A stretch of DNA of 64,000 bases from 2-02-FULL-62-17 sp046153355 (GTDB taxonomy: Bacteria; Pseudomonadota; Gammaproteobacteria; Burkholderiales; SG8-39): contig JBJXEY010000163.1 of the NCBI GenBank assembly GCA_046153355.1, forward strand, positions 7,994 through 71,993, written 5' to 3'. This document shows, in pieces, positions 35,031 through 43,682 of this stretch. Under the pieces are notes generated by a model. That model made no database searches. It was not told the DNA's origin and saw nothing but the letters and a program-made list of their open reading frames with translations. The stretch's first letter is position 1. Every line of letters begins with the position of its first letter. The position numbers and the translations under genes are program-made.

Positions 35031-35918
35031 TCAGCGCCTGATTTTCTCGTCATAGAAAGGCGGTTCGCCCGGCGGGCGTGTCTTGAAGCGTTTATGCGCC
35101 CAGTTGTACTGCTCGGGGGATTCCAGAACGCGCGCTTCAATGAAGGCGTTCATGCGGCGCGCATCCGCCGCAAGATCATCGCTGGGAAAATCTTGCCACG
35201 GTGGATAACATCGAACGCGATAACCGCCGCCCCCTGGCAACATGGTGGTCACGCACGGCACCACGCTAGCCCCACTCAACTTGGCCAACCGAGACAAACC
35301 CGTAATAGTCGCCGCCAATATGCCAAAAAACGGCGTGAAGATGGCGTCGCGTGCGCCGTAATCCTGATCTGGCAAATAATAAAGCGGCACACCTTCGCGC
35401 AACGCCGCCACGGCGGCACGCACGCCTTGTTGCCGAGAGAACATGCGCTGATGACGAAAACGCGTACGGCCGCGCAGCAGCATGGCGTTCATCGGCGCGC
35501 TTTTCTGATTGGCGTAAATCGCCGCCATATCAACTTCGCAGGAAAGACGCGTGTAACCGGCATCTAACGCGAGAAAATGCGGTGCGAATAGGATGACGGG
35601 CTCACCCTGCAACGCTTGCAGATGCTCGATGCCTTCGATTTGAATGGTGTTCTGGATTCGTTGTCGCGATCCCCACCACAACAAGCCGCGCTCGAGCACC
35701 GCGCGTCCGATCATCTGAAAGTGTTTTCTTGCCAGGCGCTTGCGCTCGGGTAGGGGGAGCGAAGGCAAACAGCGCGCCAGATTGGCCTCGCACACCGCGC
35801 GACGCTCGCGCCCGAAGCAATGTAGCAACGAACCCAATGCCGAACCGAGGTATTGCAATACGCCAAGCGGCAGGAAATGCAATAGCCACATAAGCGCGAG
35901 AAAAAAACGCGCAATCAC
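35031..35918 (-). CDS. Lipid A biosynthesis acyltransferase (LpxL/HtrB family), copy 2
   Basis: Adds a secondary acyl chain to Kdo-lipid A. 295 residues, N-terminal membrane anchor (about 1-25), catalytic H-x4-D (APHFLALDAG, about 132-141) and LPDQDYGARDAIFTPFFG. Its ATG 35918 overlaps the preceding acyltransferase stop (ATGA). The two adjacent copies probably add different chains. Confidence 0.93.
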   Translation of the reverse strand: MIARFFLALMWLLHFLPLGVLQYLGSALGSLLHCFGRERRAVCEANLARCLPSLPLPERKRLARKHFQMIGRAVLERGLLWWGSRQRIQNTIQIEGIEHLQALQGEPVILFAPHFLALDAGYTRLSCEVDMAAIYANQKSAPMNAMLLRGRTRFRHQRMFSRQQGVRAAVAALREGVPLYYLPDQDYGARDAIFTPFFGILAATITGLSRLAKLSGASVVPCVTTMLPGGGGYRVRCYPPWQDFPSDDLAADARRMNAFIEARVLESPEQYNWAHKRFKTRPPGEPPFYDEKIRR

Positions 35919-36772
35919 AACGCGACCGGCGGCGTCACCCCGGCTGGGGTTTTATAACGGTTATAGGCCCATAGATACTGCGTCGGACATTCGCGTATCA
36001 GATTCTCGATGGCGCGATTCATACAGCGCGCGGGAGATTCCCCCGGCATTTCATCCGGCATGGCTTCAACTTTGATTTCATAGCCTCGTCCGTGAGGCAA
36101 GCGGCGCGCGAAGGCAATCAACACCGGCGTGTGCCTGGCGTGCGCCATACGCATCGCCAAGGTCATGGTGTAGGCTGGGTGGCCGAAGAAATCCACCCAC
36201 TCGCCTTCGCCGCCGCCGGGTACTTGATCGGGAAGAATGCCGATGGCCTCGCCGCGTTGCAAGGCGCGGTACAAGGCGCGCACCCCCGACATGTCGGCCG
36301 GCACGCTTTTCATATTGGCCCGATCACGGCCCGCGCGCATCAGGGCTTCGAGCGATTTCACCTTTGGCGCGCTATACAAAACCGTCAATGGATAGCGCCG
36401 GCTGAAATACTGCGCCGAGACTTCCCAACAGCCCAGATGCGGGGTGAGAAGAATCAGACCACGCTTGTCCTGCATCGCTTTTTCGATCAGTTCCCAGCCG
36501 ACGATGTCGCGCACCAGGGCAGCGGATTTTTCGTGCGCTAACAACCAGATAGCCGGCAGTTCCAGCACCGCTTTGCCAGTCTCGCCGACTGCCGCGCGGC
36601 GCAATGACGAAATGTTCAACTTCGCCTTGGCAAGATTGCCGCGGTGATAACGGCGAAAGCGCGGCGATAGCGCATAAAAAAGCCATCCCATGGCAATCCC
36701 AAACGCATGCAACAGCGGCAATGGAATACGCGCAACCAGCCGCAACAATCCCATCATTTCATTGGGAGGCAA
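35915..36772 (-). CDS. Lipid A biosynthesis acyltransferase (LpxL/HtrB family), copy 1
   Basis: 285 residues with an N-terminal helix, catalytic H-x4-E (TPHLGCWEVS, about 110-119) and LPDQVPGGGEGEWVDFFG. The acidic partner is Glu here and Asp in the neighbour. Divergent from metK, the usual order metK / lpxL-lpxL in betaproteobacteria. Confidence 0.93.
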   Translation of the reverse strand: MPPNEMMGLLRLVARIPLPLLHAFGIAMGWLFYALSPRFRRYHRGNLAKAKLNISSLRRAAVGETGKAVLELPAIWLLAHEKSAALVRDIVGWELIEKAMQDKRGLILLTPHLGCWEVSAQYFSRRYPLTVLYSAPKVKSLEALMRAGRDRANMKSVPADMSGVRALYRALQRGEAIGILPDQVPGGGEGEWVDFFGHPAYTMTLAMRMAHARHTPVLIAFARRLPHGRGYEIKVEAMPDEMPGESPARCMNRAIENLIRECPTQYLWAYNRYKTPAGVTPPVAL

Positions 36773-36822
36773 GTGGGTTGGGTGGATCTGGGTGCCATGC
36801 TAGAATTCGCGCCCTTTTCAAG

Positions 36823-36846
36823 GGTATCTTGTTCGGTATCTTGTTG
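36823..36846. repeat. 12-bp tandem repeat upstream of metK
   Basis: GGTATCTTGTTC (36823-36834) and GGTATCTTGTTG (36835-36846), identical in 11 of 12 positions. They end just before the putative -35 box of metK, so they could be a regulator site. No SAM riboswitch was recognised in this leader. Confidence 0.6.
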
Positions 36847-36849
36847 GTA

Positions 36850-36877
36850 TTGATACTGTCTTGATTGCTTCTACTGT
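36850..36877 (+). promoter_or_regulatory. Putative metK promoter
   Basis: TTGATA (36850-36855), 16 bases, TACTGT (36872-36877). Acceptable sigma-70 boxes about 50 bases before the metK start. Motif match only. Confidence 0.35.
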
Positions 36878-36928
36878 CGCTAAACAAACTCGTTCGACTT
36901 ACCACTATTTTTGCCGGGAAAACAGACC

Positions 36929-38101
36929 ATGAGCAGCTTTCAATTTACTTCCGAATCGGTTTCCGAAGGGCATCCAGACAAGGTTGCCGACCAGATTTCG
37001 GACGCAGTACTTGACGCAATTTTAGCCCAGGACCCCCGCTCCCGCGTCGCCGCGGAAACGCTGGTTAAAGATAATTTAGTGGTGTTGGCGGGTGAAATCA
37101 CCACCGGCGCCAAGGTTGACTATGCGCAAACAGCGCGCAATACCATCAAGCGCATCGGCTATACCGATCCGGCCATTGGCTTTGATGCCGAGACCTGTAC
37201 CGTGCTGATTCAATACGGCCAACAATCGCAAAACATTGCCCAGGGCGTCAACGAAGGCCAGGGTCTGGATCTGGATCAAGGCGCCGGCGACCAAGGCCTG
37301 ATGTTCGGCTACGCCTGCGACGAGACGCCGCAATACATGCCCCTGGCCATCCATCTTTCCCACCGCCTGGTCGAGCGCCAATCGGAGCTGCGCCGCGACG
37401 GTCGCCTGCCGTGGCTGCGCCCGGATGCCAAATCGCAAGTGACACTGCGCTACACCGACGGCAAGCCCGATGCCATCGAAACCGTGGTGCTCTCCACCCA
37501 ACATCAGCCTGGCCTCACCCACAAGCAGATTGAAGAAGCCATCATCGAGCAGGTGATCAAGCCCGTGCTGCCGAAGAACCTGGTCAAAGGGCAGATCCAG
37601 TATCTGGTCAACCCCACCGGCAGTTTCGAAATCGGCGGCCCCAAGGGTGATTGCGGCTTGACCGGCCGCAAGATCATTGTCGACACCTACGGCGGTTCCG
37701 CACCGCACGGTGGTGGCGCGTTCTCCGGCAAAGACCCCTCGAAGGTTGACCGCTCCGCCGCCTATGCCGCGCGCTACGTGGCGAAGAACGTGGTGGCCTC
37801 GGGTATCGCCACCAAGTGTCAGGTTCAGGTGTCCTACGCCATCGGCGTGGCCAAGCCCACCTCAGTGATGATCACTACCTTTGGCACCGGCAAGATTTCC
37901 GATGAGAAAATTTCGGAATTGGTGCAAAAGCATTTTGATCTGCGCCCGAAAGGCATCATCCAGATGCTGAATCTGCTACGCCCCATTTACGAAAAAACCG
38001 CCTCCTACGGCCACTTTGGCCGCGACGAGCCGGAATTCACCTGGGAAAACACCGACAAAGCCGCCGCCCTGGCAGCTGACGCCGGTATCAAGAAGGCCTA
38101 G
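36929..38101 (+). CDS. metK: S-adenosylmethionine synthase
   Basis: Makes SAM from methionine and ATP. 390 residues from ATG 36929 (MSSFQFTSESV); a TTG at 36911 is less likely. Motifs: EGHPDKVADQISD, GAGDQGLMFGYA, and GGGAFSGKDPSKVDRSAAY. It ends in a strong terminator, so it does not read into the following accessory genes. The other SAM-cycle gene, ahcY, lies 6.5 kb downstream. Confidence 0.97.
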   Translation: MSSFQFTSESVSEGHPDKVADQISDAVLDAILAQDPRSRVAAETLVKDNLVVLAGEITTGAKVDYAQTARNTIKRIGYTDPAIGFDAETCTVLIQYGQQSQNIAQGVNEGQGLDLDQGAGDQGLMFGYACDETPQYMPLAIHLSHRLVERQSELRRDGRLPWLRPDAKSQVTLRYTDGKPDAIETVVLSTQHQPGLTHKQIEEAIIEQVIKPVLPKNLVKGQIQYLVNPTGSFEIGGPKGDCGLTGRKIIVDTYGGSAPHGGGAFSGKDPSKVDRSAAYAARYVAKNVVASGIATKCQVQVSYAIGVAKPTSVMITTFGTGKISDEKISELVQKHFDLRPKGIIQMLNLLRPIYEKTASYGHFGRDEPEFTWENTDKAAALAADAGIKKA

Positions 38102-38129
38102 GCGACTGCTTAGGTCGTTTTGGAACAAT

Positions 38130-38158
38130 AAAAAAGCCGGCTTCGCGCCGGCTTTTTT
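38130..38158 (+). terminator. Rho-independent terminator of metK
   Basis: GCCGGC (38136-38141), 5-base loop TTCGC, GCCGGC (38147-38152), preceded by six A and followed by six T. It would also work on the other strand. Confidence 0.92.
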
Positions 38159-38219
38159 ATTGGTTATGCTGGCGATCTCTGTCGCCCGGCACACAACGTT
38201 TTCTCTGTGAGGTAAATCC

Positions 38220-38936
38220 ATGTCCGATACCCAACAAGTGCGCGAAAAACTCGCGCTCGCCTGCAAACTCTTGTACATGGAAGGTCTGATCGACCATGGC
38301 GGTCTGGTTGGGGCGCGCGTTCCTGGCACCTCCAACATGGTGCTTAATCCGCGCGAGATGCGTGGCACGCCGGGTCGTCATCCGGGCCTCATGGAAGCCG
38401 ATGACATGGTGGTGGTGGATGCCACCGGCAAACGCATTGAAGGCAGCAACAACCCCCCCAGCGAAACGCCGATATTCACCGGGGTATTTGGCGCGCGGCC
38501 CGATGTTATGGCGGTGTTTCATCTTCACCTGCAATACGCCACATTATTTAGCATCGTCGGCAAACCGCTGCAAGCGGTGGGCGTTACCGGTGCGCGTTTT
38601 GGCGAAACCGTGCCGGTGCATGCAGACCCAACCTTGATTCAACGCCCCGAGCAAGGCGTTGAAGTCGCCGCGACCCTGGGCCAACGCCCAGCCGTGATCC
38701 TGCGCGGCCATGGTGCGGTGATCGTCGGGGCGAGCATTGAAGAGGCCTTCGTTGCCTCGGTGATGTTCGAAGACAATGCGCTGCGCCAATATCGCGCCTG
38801 CCAGATCGGCACGCCGCAAACCTTACGCGGTGCCGAATTGGCCGAAGCCGAAGCGCAGATCGCTCACCCCAAGGTCACGGCAAAAATGTGGCACTTTTAT
38901 TTAATGAAAGCCAAATCAGACGGGATCATTCAATGA
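38220..38936 (+). CDS. Class II aldolase/adducin family protein
   Basis: 238 residues. Zinc-binding class II aldolase fold: FHLHLQYA (H-x-H) and LRGHGAVIVG (third His) plus the acidic residue in NPPSETPIF. The substrate is unknown; relatives act on sugar phosphates or on hydroxy acids. Its stop overlaps the start of a Bug receptor gene (ATGA), suggesting that the receptor binds its substrate or product. Confidence 0.87.
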   Translation: MSDTQQVREKLALACKLLYMEGLIDHGGLVGARVPGTSNMVLNPREMRGTPGRHPGLMEADDMVVVDATGKRIEGSNNPPSETPIFTGVFGARPDVMAVFHLHLQYATLFSIVGKPLQAVGVTGARFGETVPVHADPTLIQRPEQGVEVAATLGQRPAVILRGHGAVIVGASIEEAFVASVMFEDNALRQYRACQIGTPQTLRGAELAEAEAQIAHPKVTAKMWHFYLMKAKSDGIIQ

Positions 38937-39922
38937 AATATAATTCATTTATGAGATGGTGCTCGATAACGAATGGCTGCCTGGCCATTGCCCTGTGCAT
39001 GCTTACGTCGCTTGCCCAAGCGCAATCCTGGCCAGCGCGTTCCATCAGGATATTGGTGTCGATTCCCCCCGGCGGCGCGCCCGACATCCTGGCGCGCATT
39101 CTGGGCGACAAACTCACCCAGACCTTGGGTCAGCCGGTTATCGCGGAGAACCGCCCCGGGTCAAATGGCAATATCGCTGGCGAAATCGTGGCGCGCGCAG
39201 CGCCCGACGGCTACACCTTGCTTTTATGCGCCGACAGTCAGATTGTCATTAATCCGCATGTCTACGAAAAAATGCCCTTCGACACGATGAACGATCTCAC
39301 GCACATCGCCGCGCTCGCCTCGAACGAGTTTTTTCTCGCCGCCAATAACGACCAGCCCTTCAAGAATTTTCAAGAGTTCATCGAGCACGCGAAGAAATCC
39401 GCAACGCCGCTTAACTACGGCTCCGGCGGCAATGGCAGCCAGCATCAATTGACCATGGAGATGTTGAAAACCCGCGTCGGCATCAATCTCACCCACATAC
39501 CCTACAAAGGCGCCACACCCGCCATCACCGCAGCACTCGCCGGCGAAGTGCAGGTGTTGTTCTCAGGCTCCAATGCCGGGCCGCAGATTCGCGCCGGTAA
39601 ATTGCGGGCCCTCGCAACCGCCGGGAAAAAGCGTATCCCCTCCTTTGCCGATGTCCCCGCGATCACCGAGTTTTATCCCGGCTTCACCAATAGCATCTGG
39701 CTGGGCCTGTGCGGCCCGCGTGGCATGCCCGCGCCGGTATTGCAACGATTGCGCGGCGATATCAATCAGGCGCTTGGCTCGACCGATATCAAAGAAAAAT
39801 TCAGTCGGTCGGGCGCTCTGGAACCTTTGATCCTCTCGCCCGAGGAATTCAGCGCCATGATCCGCGCCGACTTGGAAAAATACGGCAAGGTAGTCAAGGC
39901 AGCGGGCGTCAAACTTGACTGA
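38933..39922 (+). CDS. Bug/TctC family periplasmic solute receptor, copy 1
   Basis: 329 residues from ATG 38933, coupled to the aldolase gene. Signal peptide (about 1-30), then WPARSIRILVSIPPGGAPDI, the Bug signature; later NYGSGGNGSQHQLTMEM and HIPYKGATPAI, which form the carboxylate-binding cleft. Such receptors usually bind carboxylated organic acids. No TctAB permease is encoded nearby. Confidence 0.92.
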   Translation: MKYNSFMRWCSITNGCLAIALCMLTSLAQAQSWPARSIRILVSIPPGGAPDILARILGDKLTQTLGQPVIAENRPGSNGNIAGEIVARAAPDGYTLLLCADSQIVINPHVYEKMPFDTMNDLTHIAALASNEFFLAANNDQPFKNFQEFIEHAKKSATPLNYGSGGNGSQHQLTMEMLKTRVGINLTHIPYKGATPAITAALAGEVQVLFSGSNAGPQIRAGKLRALATAGKKRIPSFADVPAITEFYPGFTNSIWLGLCGPRGMPAPVLQRLRGDINQALGSTDIKEKFSRSGALEPLILSPEEFSAMIRADLEKYGKVVKAAGVKLD

Positions 39923-39948
39923 TCGCAGGGCTGATCGAGGACGGGGGT

Positions 39949-40923
39949 ATGGCAATGAGAACTCACTTGCAATTCATCGTGTCTATCGCAATAGGCGGTG
40001 TGCTTTCCGGTGGTGCTGCCGCGCAAACCTGGCCAGCTAAACCGATACGCGTGGTCTCCACCTTTGGATCGGGCAGCCCCGCTGACGCCCTCATGCGCCT
40101 GGTGGGGCAGAAGGTAGCCGAGCCGCTTGGTCAGCCGGTGGTGGTTGAGGTGTTGGCCGGTGCCGGCGGCCTGCTTGGTGCGCAAACCGTGGCGCGCGCC
40201 GCGCCCGATGGTCACACCCTGCTCTACACCATCTCCACGGCATTGGTGACCACCCCGCACCTCATCAAGAACCGCACCGTCGAAATGAAAGATTTCGCGC
40301 CAGTGATCACCATGGCCCGCGCATTCACCTGCATGCTGGCTGCGGTCTCTTTCCCACCCAACAGCGTGCGCGAGCTGATGGCCTATGCCAAGACCAATCC
40401 GGGCAAGGTTGCTTATGGCTCCAATGGCATCGGCGGCACCTATCACCTCGAAATGGAAATGATTAAACAGAAACAGGGCGTGGATATCACTCATGTGCCC
40501 TACAAAGGCGGTAACGACGCTCTAATGGCCGCCGCAGCCGGCACCATCCCCATCGCATTTTCGCCCTGCTCCTCGGTGGTACCGCTGGCCCGCGCCGGCA
40601 AGGTCAAATTCATTGCCGTACTGGAGATGCGCCGCGCATCGGACTACCCCGACGTCGCCGCCATGGGCGAACAACTGCCCGACTACGAAAAGATTTCCGG
40701 CGGCGTGGATATCTGGGCACCGGTGGGCTCACCGTCGCCCGTAGTGAAGCGTCTGCATGCCGAGATCGACCGCGTACTCGCCCAAGCCGAAGTGCGTACA
40801 CGCATGAAAGAAATCGGCTTCCCCTATGATGGCACCGCGCTTGAGGAAATGGCGACTCAGCGGCGCAAGGACTATGAACTTGCCGGGCGTGCGGTGAAGG
40901 CTGCCGGGTTGAAGCCCGAGTAA
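39949..40923 (+). CDS. Bug/TctC family periplasmic solute receptor, copy 2
   Basis: 324 residues: signal peptide (about 1-25), TWPAKPIRVVSTFGSGSPADA, YGSNGIGGTYHLEMEM and HVPYKGGNDALM. Twenty-six bases after copy 1 on the same strand, so probably cotranscribed, but clearly different in sequence. Ligand unknown. Confidence 0.92.
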   Translation: MAMRTHLQFIVSIAIGGVLSGGAAAQTWPAKPIRVVSTFGSGSPADALMRLVGQKVAEPLGQPVVVEVLAGAGGLLGAQTVARAAPDGHTLLYTISTALVTTPHLIKNRTVEMKDFAPVITMARAFTCMLAAVSFPPNSVRELMAYAKTNPGKVAYGSNGIGGTYHLEMEMIKQKQGVDITHVPYKGGNDALMAAAAGTIPIAFSPCSSVVPLARAGKVKFIAVLEMRRASDYPDVAAMGEQLPDYEKISGGVDIWAPVGSPSPVVKRLHAEIDRVLAQAEVRTRMKEIGFPYDGTALEEMATQRRKDYELAGRAVKAAGLKPE

Positions 40924-40972
40924 CTGTCAATCAGGTTTTCTAGCCTTCAACTTTCTTGTCTATCGGTTTTCC

Positions 40973-41002
40973 TTGCACGCGAAACGCTCTCTAAGCGATA
41001 AT
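40973..41002 (+). promoter_or_regulatory. Putative promoter of the ilvB leader
   Basis: TTGCAC (40973-40978), 18 bases, GATAAT (40997-41002). The -10 box is good, the -35 box weak. The start site would be near 41009, placing the 35-codon leader peptide about 40 bases into the RNA. Confidence 0.45.
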
Positions 41003-41047
41003 CACCACATGTTCACCCCAAACCTCTACGACAAAAAGCCATCGGCG

Positions 41048-41152
41048 ATGCGCGCGAGCGCAGGGCTTGTCCGATTTGTCGCGGTCATTTCGTCCGCTGT
41101 TCTCACGGTCGTCGTACTGGTAGTACTGCCCAGTAGACCGGCGGACGCGTGA
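41048..41152 (+). CDS. Val/Leu-rich leader peptide of ilvB attenuator
   Basis: A 34-residue frame, MRASAGLVRFVAVISSAVLT then VVVLVVLPSSRPADA, ending in TGA at 41150. The run of GTC GTC GTA CTG GTA GTA CTG codons (41108-41128) resembles branched-chain amino acid leader peptides such as E. coli IvbL, which also ends in a Val run. It is followed by overlapping hairpins and a terminator before ilvB. A longer form from ATG 41009 is possible, but that codon lies at the predicted transcription start. Confidence 0.8.
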   Translation: MRASAGLVRFVAVISSAVLTVVVLVVLPSRPADA

Positions 41153-41206
41153 TCGAAACCTAACCAAGATCAAGCAAACCCCGCCGGCAAAACCGGCGGG
41201 GTTTTT
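41091..41206 (+). promoter_or_regulatory. Transcription attenuator of ilvB
   Basis: Four segments that can pair in exclusive ways: 1 = CGTCCGC (41091-41097) with 2 = GCGGACG (41141-41147); 2 = CCGGCGG (41138-41144) with 3 = CCGCCGG (41181-41187); 3 = CCCCGCCGG (41179-41187) with 4 = CCGGCGGGG (41193-41201), followed by five T. A ribosome waiting at the Val/Leu codons (41108-41128) would cover segment 1, favour 2:3 and allow read-through; a ribosome at the stop codon would cover segment 2 and favour the terminator. Confidence 0.82.
41179..41206 (+). terminator. Rho-independent terminator within the ilvB attenuator
   Basis: Nine-base-pair stem CCCCGCCGG / CCGGCGGGG with a 5-base loop and TTTTTG after it. 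It ends 43 bases before ilvB, so it can only be regulatory with respect to that gene. Confidence 0.92.
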
Positions 41207-41249
41207 GTTTGCCCCTCCGGTTCCCGGTAAAACCCTGGAGACCGCGAGC

Positions 41250-42971
41250 ATGCAAAACACCACAACCGAATACCGAAGCGAAACTGGCGCTGCGATCAGA
41301 GAACGTCTCACCGGCGCGCAGATCGTGGTGCGTCTCTTGGAACGGCAAGGCGTGCGCATGATCGCCGGCATTCCGGGCGGCGCGATCCTGCCGTTTTATG
41401 ACGCGTTATCGGATTCCAATCTCATTTCCCATGTGCTCGCGCGCCACGAGCAAGGCGCGGGGTTCATTGCGCAGGGCTGGGCGCGCGCCACGGGCGAAGC
41501 GGCGGTCTGCGCGGCTTCCTCGGGGCCAGGCGCCACCAATCTGGTTACCGCCATCGCCGATGCCAAGCTCGATTCGATTCCCCTGGTGGCAATTACTGCG
41601 CAGGTGCCGCGCGCCCTGATTGGCACCGATGCGTTTCAGGAAGTGGACACCTGCGCCATCGCCATGCCGGTGACCAAGCAAAGTTTCTTCGTCGATTCCA
41701 CCGATAAGTTGTTGCAAATTGTGCCGCTTGCATTTCAAGTGGCCTTGAGCGGTCGACCGGGGCCGGTGCTAATCGATATCCCTAAGGATGTGCTCGCTGA
41801 ATGTTTCGACGTCACGAGTTGGCCCGAGCCAGGGGTACGACAAGCGGTGGCGCCACCCGATGCGGATCAACTGGCGCGTGCCGCCGCCATGCTTGCCGCA
41901 GCACAACGCCCAATTCTTTACCTTGGCGGCGGGATCGTGCATGCAGGGGCTGCTTTGCAGGCGATCGCCTTGGCCGAAAAATTGCACCTGCCTACCACCA
42001 TGACCTTGATGGCTCTGGGCGCCATGCCATCGAATCACCCGCTTTCTCTGGGCATGCTTGGCATGCACGCGGCGCGTTATACCAATCTTGCGTTGGAGGA
42101 ATGCGATCTGCTGATCGCGGTAGGCGCGCGCTTCGATGACCGCGCCACCGGCAAGGTGCACGCGTTTTGTCCGCATGCAAACATCATTCATATCGATATA
42201 GATCCGGGCGAGCTAAACAAAATCAAGACGGCAACGCTGGGGATCGTGGCGGATGCGCGTACAACACTGGATGCGCTGTTGCCACTGGTGCAAGCACAAC
42301 CGCGCCCGACTTGGCTTGCTCGCATCGCGCAATTGAAGCGCGAGTTCCCCATGCAATTGCCGGGCGCCGATGATCCGCGCGAGCACTACGGATTAATTCA
42401 AACGGTGGCGCGTTGCCTTCCCGATGAAGCAATTGTTACAACCGATGTGGGGCAGCACCAGATGTGGGTGGCGCAAGCATTTCCGTTGGTACGCCCGCGC
42501 CAATGGCTCACCTCGGGGGGCTTGGGCACCATGGGGTTCGGCTTGCCTGCGGCCATTGGCGCAGCATTGGCTTGCCCCAAACGCACGGTGGTGTGTTTTA
42601 CCGGCGACGGTAGCCTGCTCATGAATCTTCAGGAGCTCGCCACCGCGGCGGAAAACGAAGTCAATATCAAACTCATCGTGATGAACAATCGCTCATTGGG
42701 TCTAGTCCATCAACAACAGACCCTGTTCTACGGCAAGCGGATATTTGCCTCCAAGTACCTGCGCTCACCGGATTTCGTCGCTCTAGCGCGTGCGTTCGGG
42801 CTGCGTGCCATGGATCTGGATGAAGAAACCGATCCGCAAGCGGCCATCGCCAAGGAACTGGCCATGCCGGGCCCCGCATTGATCCACGCCAGTATCGACG
42901 TACGACAACATGTCTACCCGATGGTCGCCCCTGGCGCAGCCAACCGCGACATGCTGATTGGCGCGGTGTAG
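41250..42971 (+). CDS. ilvB: Acetolactate synthase large subunit, IlvB type
   Basis: Thiamine diphosphate enzyme for the first common step of Val/Leu/Ile synthesis. 573 residues from ATG 41250, preceded by GGAG. Catalytic Glu in ARHEQGAGFIAQG (E67), SGPGATNLVTAIADA, TTDVGQHQMW, and the ThDP site GDGSLLMNLQE ending in MNN. The stretch GLVHQQQTLFY and most of the chain recall enterobacterial IlvB more than the usual beta-type IlvI. No small regulatory subunit follows. Expression is probably attenuated by charged tRNA-Val and tRNA-Leu. Confidence 0.94.
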   Translation: MQNTTTEYRSETGAAIRERLTGAQIVVRLLERQGVRMIAGIPGGAILPFYDALSDSNLISHVLARHEQGAGFIAQGWARATGEAAVCAASSGPGATNLVTAIADAKLDSIPLVAITAQVPRALIGTDAFQEVDTCAIAMPVTKQSFFVDSTDKLLQIVPLAFQVALSGRPGPVLIDIPKDVLAECFDVTSWPEPGVRQAVAPPDADQLARAAAMLAAAQRPILYLGGGIVHAGAALQAIALAEKLHLPTTMTLMALGAMPSNHPLSLGMLGMHAARYTNLALEECDLLIAVGARFDDRATGKVHAFCPHANIIHIDIDPGELNKIKTATLGIVADARTTLDALLPLVQAQPRPTWLARIAQLKREFPMQLPGADDPREHYGLIQTVARCLPDEAIVTTDVGQHQMWVAQAFPLVRPRQWLTSGGLGTMGFGLPAAIGAALACPKRTVVCFTGDGSLLMNLQELATAAENEVNIKLIVMNNRSLGLVHQQQTLFYGKRIFASKYLRSPDFVALARAFGLRAMDLDEETDPQAAIAKELAMPGPALIHASIDVRQHVYPMVAPGAANRDMLIGAV

Positions 42972-43033
42972 CGTGGAGCACCGACCGGGCTGCGCCACTC
43001 GCATGGCATTGTCGATTTTCGTTATTTATGTTA

Positions 43034-43059
43034 GTGTAAATTTAATGTAACGCATGTAA
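43034..43059. repeat. TGTAA repeats upstream of the RES/Xre pair
   Basis: GTGTAA (43034-43039), ATGTAA (43045-43050) and ATGTAA (43054-43059) in an AT-rich stretch directly before the antitoxin gene. Candidate sites for antitoxin autoregulation. Confidence 0.4.
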
Positions 43060-43082
43060 TATCCTAGCCTACGTGATATCCC

Positions 43083-43682
43083 GTGGACAAAATGACATCT
43101 CGCCCCCTCGCCTTAACTCTCAACCTCCCCGCAGCTTCAGTTGCGGCTTCGGAGCGCCCCTTGCTCGCCCGAGCCTTGGCATCAATGGTCCCAGACGTGC
43201 TGGACGCAGTACGCGCGCGCCTGGGGGATCAGGCACGGCGCGTGGCGTTGGCATATGCCCCCGAAGTGGAAATCCGCCGGCCCAACTTTAAGATGCTGGA
43301 GATGCAAAAGACCGCCGCGGAGGCGGTGCTGCAAGGTTCGGAATGGATGACCGCTGAAGAAGTTGGACGTCTTGCCAAACGTTCGCCAAGCAACCGTGCC
43401 GCGCTTGCCAACCGCTGGAAACGCGAAGGCAAAGTGTTCGCGGTCAATTGGAAGGGGAAAGACTGGTTTCCCCGTTACGCGTTCGATGGCACCGTGCAAC
43501 CGCAGCCGGTGATGGGCATTCTTTTGAAGACTCTGGGCGCTAGCATGGACCCCTGGCGAATCGCCGCCTGGTTCGAATCGAGCAATGGCGCGCTGGGTGG
43601 AAGGCGCCCACGAGAGGTAATGGACAGCCCCGATGCATTGATTGCCGCCGCAAGCCGCAAGGGCGGCTTGCGGCATGGCTGA
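43083..43682 (+). CDS. Xre/MbcA/ParS-type antitoxin
   Basis: 199 residues (GTG start; ATG 43092 also possible). The C-terminal GALGGRRPREVMDSPDALIAA is the toxin-binding DUF2384-type segment of RES-associated antitoxins; the middle (WMTAEEVGRLAKRSPSNRAA) looks like a helix-turn-helix. Longer than the usual 120-150 residues. Overlaps the toxin gene by 8 bases. Confidence 0.8.
   Translation: MDKMTSRPLALTLNLPAASVAASERPLLARALASMVPDVLDAVRARLGDQARRVALAYAPEVEIRRPNFKMLEMQKTAAEAVLQGSEWMTAEEVGRLAKRSPSNRAALANRWKREGKVFAVNWKGKDWFPRYAFDGTVQPQPVMGILLKTLGASMDPWRIAAWFESSNGALGGRRPREVMDSPDALIAAASRKGGLRHG

Noticed and set aside
36773..36928. SAM riboswitch before metK
   Set aside because: None of the known SAM aptamer cores could be recognised; only tandem repeats and a plain promoter are visible.
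37076..37708. 210-codon antisense frame in metK
   Set aside because: Arises from the codon bias of metK on the other strand; no recognisable protein motif or ribosome binding site.
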